This document shows positions 46,862 to 54,300 of a stretch of DNA of 64,000 bases, piece after piece. Location of the stretch: positions 1 to 64,000 of the forward strand of contig NZ_JXQZ01000014.1 in the NCBI RefSeq assembly GCF_000878135.1. The letters are read 5' to 3'. The notes beneath the pieces are model-generated. The model ran no database searches. It saw nothing but the letters and a program-made list of their open reading frames with translations, and was not told the DNA's origin. How positions within the stretch are numbered: the first letter of the stretch is position 1; every line of letters starts with the position of its first letter. Position numbers and translations under genes: made by a program. This DNA is from Frigoribacterium sp. MEB024. Lineage in GTDB: Bacteria > Actinomycetota > Actinomycetes > Actinomycetales > Microbacteriaceae.

Positions 46862-48301
46862 CTACTTCGCCGTGCGTGAACTCGTCTTCGGAGCGGCCGG
46901 CAGGTCGCCGACGCCGGCCTCGGGGGTGTCCTGCTCCATGCCGTAGTACGCCCCGTAGTTGCCGTAACCGTAGGCGTCGGGCCCCTTCGTGGGCAGCATG
47001 GTCAGCACGATGCCGTGCACCTTGCTGCCGATGTGCTCGAGGTTGCGCAACGCGGACTGCAGCTCGTTGCGAGTCGTACGGCCCGCGGCCGACACGACTA
47101 TCGCACCGCCGGTCAGCTTGCTGAGGATGGCCGCGTCGGTCACCGGCAGCAGGGGAGGTGCGTCGATGAGCACGTAGTCGAACGACGTCGTCAGCGATTC
47201 GATGAGCGCCGACATGGCCTTCGAGCCGAGCAGCTCGCTCGGGTTCGGGGGAACGCGACCGGCCGGCAGCACGTACATCGTGCCGCGGCCCCAAGGCTGC
47301 AGGACGTCCTGCAGGTCCGCGCGGCCGATCAACACGTCGGTCAGCCCGACGACGCCCTCGAGGCCCAACGTGTCGGCCAGGCGGGGCAGCCGCAGGTCGC
47401 CGTCGACCACGGCCACCGTGGCCCCGGTCTCGGCGAGGGCCACCGCGAGGTTGGCCGTCGTGGTCGTCTTGCCCTCACCGGGCAGCGACGAGGTGACGAC
47501 GAAGCAGCGGCTCTGCGACTCGACGTTGACGAACTGCAGGTTGGTCCGCAGGGTGCGGAACGACTCGGACCGCGGGTTGCGCGGATCGACGTGCACGATC
47601 AACGGGTGCTTCTTCGCCCCGGGGTCGAAGCTGATGCCGCCGACGATGGGCGCGTCGGTCACGAGTTCGACGTCGTGCGAGCCGTGGATGCGGGTGTCGA
47701 GGGTGCTGCGCAGCACCGCTGCACCGACGCCGAGGGCCAACCCGATCAGGAGGCCCAGACCGAGGTTGAGGGCGGTGCGGGGGGTCGCGGGTGTCGAGGC
47801 GACCGACCCGGGGACGATCGTGGCGATCTTGACCAGGCTCGCGCCTCCACCGGTCGGCGTCTCGAGCTCGTTGACGACGACGTCGGTGAGGGAGGTACCC
47901 ACCGCGTTGGCGATGTCGGCGGCGCGTTGGGCGTCGGTGTCGGTCACCGTGATGTTGATCAGCACGGTGTTGAGGGGTGATTCGGCAGTGATCATCGAGG
48001 CGAGGCCGGCCGCCGTGGTGTCCAGGCTGAGCTGGTCGATCACCGGGTCGAGCACCGCGTCGCTCGTCACGACGTCGACGTACGACCTGACCTTCTGTTG
48101 GGCTGCGCTGCTGCCCTGCACGGCGTCGACCGTGGTCGACGAGTCCTGCGCCTGGACCGAGACGAACAACCGGGTCGACGACACGTAGGTCGGCGTCGCC
48201 AGGATCGAGCTGAGCGCTCCCGCAGCGAGGCCGACGAGCGTCAGAGCGGCGATGAAGATCCAGCCCTTACGGAGAATGCGGATGTAGTCACGGAGTTCCA
48301 C
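46862..48301 (-). CDS. Wzz domain / BY-type tyrosine autokinase
   Basis: 479 residues. An N-terminal Wzz domain with helices about 14-34 and 175-195 surrounds an external coil; the cytoplasmic kinase has Walker A LPGEGKTTTT (K278), Walker A' VVDGDLRLPR and Walker B VLIDAPPLL. The C-terminal tyrosine cluster (AYGYGNYGAYYG) is the autophosphorylation site. It controls chain length and export of the polysaccharide. The GTG at 48301 starts ELRDYIRILRKGW, the usual beginning. First gene of the minus-strand operon. Confidence 0.93.
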   Translation of the reverse strand: MELRDYIRILRKGWIFIAALTLVGLAAGALSSILATPTYVSSTRLFVSVQAQDSSTTVDAVQGSSAAQQKVRSYVDVVTSDAVLDPVIDQLSLDTTAAGLASMITAESPLNTVLINITVTDTDAQRAADIANAVGTSLTDVVVNELETPTGGGASLVKIATIVPGSVASTPATPRTALNLGLGLLIGLALGVGAAVLRSTLDTRIHGSHDVELVTDAPIVGGISFDPGAKKHPLIVHVDPRNPRSESFRTLRTNLQFVNVESQSRCFVVTSSLPGEGKTTTTANLAVALAETGATVAVVDGDLRLPRLADTLGLEGVVGLTDVLIGRADLQDVLQPWGRGTMYVLPAGRVPPNPSELLGSKAMSALIESLTTSFDYVLIDAPPLLPVTDAAILSKLTGGAIVVSAAGRTTRNELQSALRNLEHIGSKVHGIVLTMLPTKGPDAYGYGNYGAYYGMEQDTPEAGVGDLPAAPKTSSRTAK

Positions 48302-48630
48302 GTGGCTGAGGTCCTGTCCTGATCGGGTTCGGGCACCGTTGCAGGAACCCCGGCAGTCGTAGCACGGACCATGCCTCCCGGCACCCTGATGGCTCCCCGC
48401 GACTCTGCGCCGTGACCAATACTCACACACGGGACGCCCGGAAGGGGTACATATGTTGTCCGATCCGGCGAAGTGGCCCCCGAACGGGGGTGCACAGGGC
48501 CGTACCGCGACACCCGTCGCTGAACGTCCGCCTGAACGCTCGCTGTGATTCGGGCGCACCGCCCGACCCGCGCAATAGCCTGCCGACGACGGGCACGTCC
48601 CGTGCTCGCACGTGATCAAGGAGGATCACC
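48302..48630. other. Divergent intergenic region between the polysaccharide operon and formaldehyde dehydrogenase
   Basis: 329 bases that must hold promoters in both directions. TAGCCT (48576-48581) is a possible plus-strand -10 for the dehydrogenase, whose ribosome-binding site AAGGAGG is clear. A CATATG lies near 48451. I cannot assign a confident minus-strand promoter. No ORF or dispersed motif copy is present. Confidence 0.5.
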
Positions 48631-49851
48631 ATGGCAACGAATCACGCGGTCGCCTACAAGGGCCCCGGCCAGGTCGAGGTCATCGACGTCGACTACCCGA
48701 CCTTCGAGCTGAAGGACGGCCCCGGCGTCAACCCGGCCAACGTCGGGCGCAAGGTCAACCACGGCGCGATCCTGCGCACGGTCGCCACCAACATCTGCGG
48801 TTCCGACCAGCACATGGTCCGCGGCCGCACCACCGCCCCGACGAACCTCGTCCTCGGCCACGAGATCACCGGCGAGGTCGTCGAGGTCGGCCCCGACGTC
48901 GAGTTCATCAAGGTCGGCGACATCGTCTCGGTGCCGTTCAACATCGCCTGCGGCCGCTGCCGCAACTGCAAGGAACGCAAGACCGGCATCTGCCTCAACG
49001 TCAACCCCGACCGTCCCGGCAGCGCCTACGGCTACGTCGACATGGGCGGCTGGGTCGGCGGTCAGGCCGAGTACGTGCTCGTGCCCTACGCCGACTGGAA
49101 CCTCCTGAAGTTCCCCGACGCCGACCAGGCCATGGAGAAGATCCTCGACCTGGCGATGCTCTCCGACATCTTCCCGACCGGCTTCCACGGCGCCGTCACC
49201 GCGGGCGTCGAGGTCGGCTCGACCGTCTACGTCGCCGGAGCCGGCCCCGTCGGCCTCGCCGCCGCCACCGGAGCCCTGCTGCTCGGTGCCAGCGTCGTCA
49301 TCGTCGGCGACATGAACGCCGACCGCCTCGCGCAGGCCCGCAGCTTCGGCTGCGAGACCGTCGACCTGACCAAGGGCGACCCGGCCGACCAGATCGACCA
49401 GATCCTGGGGGAGCCCCTCGTCGACTGCGGCATCGACGCGGTCGGCTTCGAGGCCAAGGGGCACGGCGGCGGGTCGGGTGACGAGGCGCCCGCCACGGTG
49501 CTGAACTCGCTGATGGACATCACCGCGGCGGGTGGCGCCCTCGGCATCCCGGGGCTCTACGTCACCGGCGACCCGGGCGGAGTCGACGAGGCCGCCCAGA
49601 AGGGCTCGCTGTCGCTCAGCCTCGGCACCGGCTGGGCCAAGTCGCTGTCGTTCACCACGGGCCAGTGCCCGGTGATGAAGTACAACCGACAGCTGATGAT
49701 GGCGATCCTCCACGACCGCACGAGCATCGCGAAGAACGTCCACGCCCAGGCGATCAGCCTCGCGGACGCCCCGCGCGGCTACGCCGAGTTCGACAAGGGC
49801 GCCGCCACGAAGTACGTCCTCAACCCGAACGACCTGATCAAGGCGGCCTAG
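48631..49851 (+). CDS. fdhA: Glutathione-independent formaldehyde dehydrogenase (zinc MDR family)
   Basis: 406 residues. Catalytic zinc ligands in ATNICGSDQH and GHEITG; structural zinc Cys in CGRCRNCKERKTGIC; NAD site VYVAGAGPVGLAAA. The long insertion near 30-50 and the C-terminal STRAND TGQCPVMKYNRQLM match Pseudomonas putida-type FDH, which oxidises formaldehyde (or dismutates aldehydes) with tightly bound NAD. Related 2,3-butanediol-type dehydrogenases are the alternative. Followed by a strong terminator. Confidence 0.88.
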   Translation: MATNHAVAYKGPGQVEVIDVDYPTFELKDGPGVNPANVGRKVNHGAILRTVATNICGSDQHMVRGRTTAPTNLVLGHEITGEVVEVGPDVEFIKVGDIVSVPFNIACGRCRNCKERKTGICLNVNPDRPGSAYGYVDMGGWVGGQAEYVLVPYADWNLLKFPDADQAMEKILDLAMLSDIFPTGFHGAVTAGVEVGSTVYVAGAGPVGLAAATGALLLGASVVIVGDMNADRLAQARSFGCETVDLTKGDPADQIDQILGEPLVDCGIDAVGFEAKGHGGGSGDEAPATVLNSLMDITAAGGALGIPGLYVTGDPGGVDEAAQKGSLSLSLGTGWAKSLSFTTGQCPVMKYNRQLMMAILHDRTSIAKNVHAQAISLADAPRGYAEFDKGAATKYVLNPNDLIKAA

Positions 49852-49862
49852 CGCCCGTCGCC

Positions 49863-49917
49863 CCCGCGCCTCCTCGGCTCTCGGTCCCCACGACCGACAG
49901 AGCCCGGGAGGCGCGGG
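49863..49917. terminator. fdhA terminator with motif copies in its stem
   Basis: CCCGCGCCTCC (49863-49873) pairs with GGAGGCGCGGG (49907-49917); inside, GGCTCT (49876-49881) pairs with AGAGCC (49900-49905) and GGTC with GACC around CCCAC. The outer stem is the dispersed motif in both orientations. Confidence 0.75.
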
Positions 49918-49995
49918 TCGGCCCACCCGGGCCGCCCCGTTCCGCAGCCACTCGCGTCGTTGCATGCCGTGCACGGTGTATGACGGAACGATCCC

Positions 49996-51537
49996 ATGAC
50001 GAAGACATCCGACACCCCTGCCCCGGGAGGCGCCGACGCCGCCCGCCCCGCCTCCGGCCACGGCCGCGCCGCCCGCTCCGACGAGGAACGCCAGAAATGG
50101 CGCGCGTTCGCCGTGTGCGTCGGCGTCGCCGCCCTGACGATCCTCGACCTGTCGAAGGTCAACGTCGGACTGCCCAGCATCGAGGCGTCGCTCGGCGCCG
50201 GGCCCACCGCCCTGCAGCTGATCGTCGCCGGCTACGCCCTCGCCTTCGGTCTGTCGCTCGTGCCGTCCGGCCGCCTCGGCGACCTCAAATCGCGCCGCAT
50301 GATGTTCGTCATCGGCCTGACCTCGTTCACCGTCGCCAGCCTGCTCTGCGCCCTCGCCCCGACCATCGAGTTGCTCGTCGCCGCACGCATCCTGCAGGGC
50401 GTCGCCGCCGGCATCCAGATGCCGCAGGTGCTCGGACTCATCCAGCAGCTCTTCCAGGGCAAGGAGCGCGGCCGCGCCTTCGGCTTCTTCGGCGCCATCA
50501 TCGGCGTCAGCACCGCGTTCGGCCCGACCCTCGGCGGCCTGCTCATCGCGATCGGCGGCCCCGAGGACGGCTGGCGCCTGCTGTTCTGGATGAACATCCC
50601 GCTCGGCCTGATCGCCATCTTCTTCGCCCTCAAGCTGCTGCCGAAGACCCGCACGGCCTCGAACGGCCACAACGAACTCGACCTGTTCGGCATCGTGCTG
50701 CTCGGCCTGACGATCTTCACCCTCATGCTGCCGTTCGTGCTGACGACCGGCCAGGGGGACGACCCGCTGCGCTGGCTCTTCTTGATCGGCTTCGTCGGGT
50801 TCGGCGCCGCTTTCGTCTGGTGGGAGCAGCGCTACAAGGCCCGCGGCAAGTCGCCGGTCGTGCACTTCAGCCTGTTCTCGCTCGCGTCGTACCGCAACGG
50901 CACCCTGATCGCCACGGTCTACTTCTGCGCGCTGCCCGCGACCTTCCTGCTGACGACGCTGTACCTGCAGCAGGGGCTCGGCCTCGAACCCGTCTACGCC
51001 GGCATGGTCACCATCCCGTTCGCCCTGACCAGCGCCGTCGCCGCGTTCTACGGCGGACGCCTCGTCGACCGCTTCGGTCGCAGCCTGGTCGTGCTCGGGC
51101 TCATCCTCGTCGCGGTGGGCTTCGTCGCCCTGCTGCTCGCTGCCGTGCTCACCCCGCGCGACATCACGCCCTACGCCATGGGCATCGGCATGCTCATCGC
51201 CGGCACGGGTGGTGGCTTCGTCATCTCGCCGAACCAGACGCTGACGCTGGCCGAGGTGCCCGTCGAGATGGGCGGCGTCGCCGGCTCGATGGGGCAGGTC
51301 GGCCAGCGCGCCGGCACGGCCATCGGCACGGCGGCCGCAGTCTCGACGTTCTACTCGGTCATCGCCGGGGCCGGGGGAGCCGAGGGCGCCGACCTCGACA
51401 TCTACCACGAGGCCTACCGCAACGGCTTCTTCGTCACGATCGCCCTGGTGTCCGTGGCGCTCGTGCTCGGGCTGATGGACCTCCGTGCCCGCAAGAAGGG
51501 GCGCGTGGGCGACGGGGCTGAGGCTGCTGCTGCGTAG
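49996..51537 (+). CDS. MFS drug exporter, DHA2 (EmrB/QacA) family
   Basis: 513 residues with about 14 transmembrane helices. Motif A-like GRLGDLKSRRMMFVIG and the helix-5 region GVSTAFGPTLGGLLI support a drug:proton antiporter. LDLSKVNVGLPSIEASLGAGPTALQLIVAGYALAF is the typical DHA2 start. Substrate unknown. The start ATG 49996 lacks a strong ribosome-binding site. Confidence 0.88.
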   Translation: MTKTSDTPAPGGADAARPASGHGRAARSDEERQKWRAFAVCVGVAALTILDLSKVNVGLPSIEASLGAGPTALQLIVAGYALAFGLSLVPSGRLGDLKSRRMMFVIGLTSFTVASLLCALAPTIELLVAARILQGVAAGIQMPQVLGLIQQLFQGKERGRAFGFFGAIIGVSTAFGPTLGGLLIAIGGPEDGWRLLFWMNIPLGLIAIFFALKLLPKTRTASNGHNELDLFGIVLLGLTIFTLMLPFVLTTGQGDDPLRWLFLIGFVGFGAAFVWWEQRYKARGKSPVVHFSLFSLASYRNGTLIATVYFCALPATFLLTTLYLQQGLGLEPVYAGMVTIPFALTSAVAAFYGGRLVDRFGRSLVVLGLILVAVGFVALLLAAVLTPRDITPYAMGIGMLIAGTGGGFVISPNQTLTLAEVPVEMGGVAGSMGQVGQRAGTAIGTAAAVSTFYSVIAGAGGAEGADLDIYHEAYRNGFFVTIALVSVALVLGLMDLRARKKGRVGDGAEAAAA

Positions 51538-51560
51538 TCGGTGACCCGCGTCGTCGGGGT

Positions 51561-51645
51561 GACCCGCGCCTCCTCGCTGAGACGCGCCTCCTCGGCGAGG
51601 CGCGCCTCCTCGCTGAGACGCGCCTCCTCAGCGAGACGCGCCGGG
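51561..51645. repeat. Tandem array of the dispersed motif
   Basis: Starting with GACCCGCGCCTCCTCGCTGA (51561-51580), 18-base units follow at 51581, 51599 and 51617, each of the form GACGCGCCTCCTCGCTGA with one to three changes, and a broken fifth at 51635. It lies 24 bases after the MFS stop. The GACGCG/CTGAGACGCG joints suggest slippage amplification of one copy. Confidence 0.85.
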
Positions 51646-51661
51646 TGGCGCGCCCCGCAGG

Positions 51662-51802
51662 TCAGAGGCGGGCGAAGGCCTCGACGACGTAGCTCGTGAC
51701 GTCGACCTGGCGCGTGCCCGGCAGGGCGATCGACGCGGGGTCGACCGAACCGGCGGCGGTGCTGGTGGTGGCGGAGACGGAGACGGCGGGCGTGACGAAC
51801 AT
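51662..51802 (-). CDS. 46-residue small protein of unknown function
   Basis: ATG at 51802 preceded by GAAAGG at six bases, one of the better ribosome-binding sites here. The product begins MFVTPAVSVSATTSTAAG and ends RQVDVTSYVVEAFARL; it has no Cys and is Ser/Thr/Val-rich. Upstream is a strong hairpin. It could be a secreted or precursor peptide, but no maturation genes are adjacent. I do not recognise it; coding status is supported by ribosome-binding site and codon use only. Confidence 0.5.
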   Translation of the reverse strand: MFVTPAVSVSATTSTAAGSVDPASIALPGTRQVDVTSYVVEAFARL

Positions 51803-51846
51803 GGTGGGCCTTTCGGTCGGCTGATGAGGCGGTTGACGGGGCCCGG

Positions 51847-51872
51847 CCGCCCGTCACAGGGAGACGGGCGGC
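51847..51872 (-). promoter_or_regulatory. Structured leader hairpin upstream of the small ORF
   Basis: CCGCCCGTC and GACGGGCGG pair across a short loop, within a wider GGGGCTCCGCCGCC...GGCCGGGCCCC pairing on the minus strand. It sits about 45 bases before the 46-codon ORF. It could be a regulatory leader or a terminator of an unseen transcript. No known riboswitch class is recognised. Confidence 0.4.
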
Positions 51873-52019
51873 GGAGCCCCTGACGTCCCTGCCCGAGATG
51901 CTCGGTGCTCCTGCTGGAGCCGGCGACGTCGTGCGACCAGTCAAGCCGTCCGGACGTTGCGTGAACATGAGCGCAGGGCTGAGTCGCCCTCCGTCGCAGG
52001 GATGAACCTCGACCGCCGT

Positions 52020-52087
52020 CATCCCGCCACGAAAAACGAGCCGCCACGTAAAAACGTGGCGGCTCGTGTACTTCGTGGTGGCGTGGG
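52020..52087. repeat. REP-like nested palindromic element, copy B
   Basis: CATCCCGCCACGA (52020-52032), inner stem ACGAGCCGCCACGT-AAAA-ACGTGGCGGCTCGT (52036-52067), then TACTTCGTGGTGGCGTGGG (52069-52087) pairing back to the first part. It shares order and sequence with 3055-3139 and, like it, lies just past a minus-strand gene (hisN), where it may also terminate transcription. Confidence 0.7.
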
Positions 52088-52098
52088 CCCCACAGCGG

Positions 52099-52932
52099 TC
52101 AAGCAGGAGGCGCGGCCACGACCTCGAGGACGCTCTCGTGCAGCAGTCCGTTCGTCGCGATCGCGGTGCCGTGCCAGGGGCCCGGCTGGCCGTCGGCGCT
52201 CGTGAAGCGACCGCCGGCCTCCTCGACGACGACGGCCACGGCGGCCATGTCGTAGGGCTGCAGGTCGAACTCGCCCGCGATGTCGAGCGCGCCCTCGGCG
52301 ACGAGCATGTACGACCAGAAGTCGCCGTACGCGCGCGTCCGCCAGACCCGGCCCGTCAGCTCGAGCAGCTGCGGCAGGCGCCCGGCGTCGATCCAGTACT
52401 CGAGCCCGTTGAAGCTCAGCGACGCGTCGGCCAGGTCGCGCACGCCCGACACCCGCAGCGGCCCATCGTGCTCGGTCGAGAAGGCGCCACCACCTTGCGT
52501 CGCCCACCAGCGCCGGTCGAGCGCCGGAGCGCTGACCACGCCCACCACGGGCACCCCGTCGACGACGAGCGAGATCAACGCCGCCCAGACCGGCACCCCG
52601 CGCAGGAAGTTCGCCGTGCCGTCGATCGGGTCGACCACCCACTGGCGGTGCGAGGGAGCGTCGTGGCCGTACTCCTCGCCGTAGAAGGTGTCGTCGGGGC
52701 GGGCGGCGGCGACCCGCTCGCGGATCGCCCGCTCGACGGCCTGGTCGGCGTCGGTCACGTGCGACCGGTCGGGCTTGAGCGACACGTGCAGGTCGGCCGA
52801 CCGGTACCGCTCAGTGCTGATCGCGTCGGCCAGGTCGGCCAGCTCGAGCGCGAGCGCCAGGTCGTCCGCCCACGGCGTCCCGGTCGATCGGTCGGACGAG
52901 GAGGCGCGGGTCGGCTCGGCAGCATCGGTCAC
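52099..52932 (-). CDS. hisN: Histidinol-phosphatase / inositol monophosphatase family protein
   Basis: 277 residues. Metal-binding GEEYG and WVVDPIDGTANFLRG are the family signatures; DFWSYMLVAEGALDIAGEFDLQPYDMAA supplies the last metal Asp. The neighbourhood (rsgA, aroA, sigR-rsrA) is where actinobacteria carry HisN, the last phosphatase of histidine synthesis, so that role is preferred over inositol phosphatase. GTG 52932 has TACGCT exactly six bases upstream (leaderless). EPTRASSSD near residues 6-14 and the last codons (AAPPA) are both motif copies. Confidence 0.85.
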   Translation of the reverse strand: MTDAAEPTRASSSDRSTGTPWADDLALALELADLADAISTERYRSADLHVSLKPDRSHVTDADQAVERAIRERVAAARPDDTFYGEEYGHDAPSHRQWVVDPIDGTANFLRGVPVWAALISLVVDGVPVVGVVSAPALDRRWWATQGGGAFSTEHDGPLRVSGVRDLADASLSFNGLEYWIDAGRLPQLLELTGRVWRTRAYGDFWSYMLVAEGALDIAGEFDLQPYDMAAVAVVVEEAGGRFTSADGQPGPWHGTAIATNGLLHESVLEVVAAPPA

Positions 52933-52938
52933 CTCGTC

Positions 52939-52944
52939 AGCGTA
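52939..52944 (-). promoter_or_regulatory. -10 element of the hisN leaderless promoter
   Basis: TACGCT on the minus strand, six bases before the GTG at 52932. Confidence 0.5.
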
Positions 52945-53012
52945 CCCAGCCCGCCCTGCTCGTCCGCGCGCTGCCCGCCTGACCGACCCGCGCCTCCTGG
53001 GCTGGCGTCGCC

Positions 53013-53078
53013 GAAGCGGGCGTGTTCGTCGACGGCGGGCCTGCGCGGCCGCCCGTCGAGCACGGACTCGCCCGCTTC
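53013..53078. terminator. rsgA terminator, long branched hairpin
   Basis: Outer arms GAAGCGGGCG (53013-53022) and CGCCCGCTTC (53069-53078) enclose a second inverted repeat CGACGGCGGGC / GCCGCCCGTCG. It lies 19 bases past the rsgA stop on the minus strand. A motif copy (52988-52997) sits next to it. Confidence 0.65.
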
Positions 53079-53096
53079 ACAGGTCGCGGCGGTGCG

Positions 53097-54227
53097 CTAG
53101 CCGAGCTCGTCGCTGCGCGCGTCGTCGGCGGCTGCCGCGAGGTCACGCGCGCTCACGCCGCCCTTGGACGCGAGCAGCGACTGCAGCGACTCGAGCCGTT
53201 CGCGACCGACGTCGCCGAGCTCGCCGGCCTCGATGCGGTCGACGATCTCCCAGTCGTGGGCCTCGGCCAGCGGGATGCCGTCGACCGGCTCGCCCTCGGC
53301 CGGGATCGCGTGCGCCGCGAACGACTTGAGGATGTTCTCGGGGTCGACGTGCCCGAGCCCGAACGAGCGGACGCCCGGGGTGTCGACGATCCAACCGCCG
53401 GTCGGCACCTTGAACGACACCGTCGACGACGACGTGTGCCGCCCTCGTCCGGTGACGGCGTTGACCACGCCGACCTCGCGCCGCGACCCGGTCAGGGCGT
53501 TGACGAGGGTGGACTTGCCGACGCCCGAGTGGCCGACCGTGACCGTCACGTGCCCGTCGAGGATGCCGCGCAGCTCGTCGAGCGCGGGGGAGACCTGCCC
53601 GCCCGGAGCGACCTCATCGAACGAGGTCGACGTCGTCGTCACGATGCGCAGGTCGAAGCACGAGAAGTGCGCCGCGAACGGCGCCGGGTCGGCGAGGTCG
53701 GTCTTGGTGATGCAGAGGATCGGCTCGACCCCGGCGTCGAACGCCGCCACCATGTAGCGGTCGACCAGGCGGGGCCGGGGCTCGGGGTCGGCGGCGGCCA
53801 CGACGATGAGCATCTGGTCGGCGTTGGCGACGATGACGCGCTCGACGGCGTCGCTGTCGTCGGCACTGCGCCGCAGCAGGGTCGTGCGCTCCTGCACCTT
53901 GACGATCCGCGCGAGCGACCCCTCGGAGCCGCTCGTGTCGCCGACGACGCCGACGCGGTCGCCGGTCACGACGCTCTTCTTGCCGAGTTCGCGGGCCCGG
54001 GCCGTCGTGATCTCGCGTTCGTCGGGCGTGCCGGCGTCCATCAGCACGCCGTAGCGGCCACGGTCGACGGTCCAGACGACCCCCTCTTCGGCGTTGGCGT
54101 AGGCCGGTCGCTGCTTGGTGCGGGGCTTGTTGCCCTTGGGGTTCGGGCGCACCCGCACCGAGCTCTCGTCGTACTCGCCGTAGTCGCGCTCGTCGTCGGC
54201 GTCGTCGCCGTCGTTCCACCAGCTCAT
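53097..54227 (-). CDS. rsgA: Ribosome small-subunit GTPase RsgA
   Basis: 376 residues. An OB-like N-terminal region is followed by a circularly permuted GTPase: ITKTDLAD (G4) comes before GHSGVGKSTLVNALTG (G1) and DTPGVRSFGL (G3). It assists 30S subunit maturation. The usual C-terminal zinc module (Cys-Cys-His-Cys) is absent: the region after G3 has no cysteine. ATG 54227 overlaps the stop of a short repeated upstream ORF. Confidence 0.92.
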   Translation of the reverse strand: MSWWNDGDDADDERDYGEYDESSVRVRPNPKGNKPRTKQRPAYANAEEGVVWTVDRGRYGVLMDAGTPDEREITTARARELGKKSVVTGDRVGVVGDTSGSEGSLARIVKVQERTTLLRRSADDSDAVERVIVANADQMLIVVAAADPEPRPRLVDRYMVAAFDAGVEPILCITKTDLADPAPFAAHFSCFDLRIVTTTSTSFDEVAPGGQVSPALDELRGILDGHVTVTVGHSGVGKSTLVNALTGSRREVGVVNAVTGRGRHTSSSTVSFKVPTGGWIVDTPGVRSFGLGHVDPENILKSFAAHAIPAEGEPVDGIPLAEAHDWEIVDRIEAGELGDVGRERLESLQSLLASKGGVSARDLAAAADDARSDELG

Positions 54228-54283
54228 CGTGCCTCGCTCATCGTCGACCGTGCCTCGCTCGTTCCGTGCCGTGCCCCGCTCAT
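54224..54283 (-). CDS. 19-residue upstream ORF with duplicated units before rsgA
   Basis: ATG at 54283 to TGA at 54224-54226, overlapping the rsgA ATG (ATGA). It encodes MSGARHGTSEARSTMSEAR; the DNA is built from repeats of ATGAGCGAGGCACG, so SEAR occurs twice and SGAR once, and rsgA itself begins after one such unit. Coding status is uncertain. Confidence 0.35.
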   Translation of the reverse strand: MSGARHGTSEARSTMSEAR

Positions 54284-54300
54284 CGTCGTCGGCCCGGCGC

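Noticed and set aside
48616-51408. A 930-codon minus-strand frame opposite fdhA and the MFS gene
   Set aside because: Spans two real genes and a terminator; composition is that of an antisense shadow.
51561-51645. The short direct repeats as a CRISPR array
   Set aside because: Units are 18 bases with no unique spacers, and there are no cas genes; it is a tandem repeat of the dispersed motif.
51803-51960. A known riboswitch upstream of the 46-codon ORF
   Set aside because: A strong hairpin is present, but I could not match the conserved cores of SAM, glycine, cobalamin or TPP classes.
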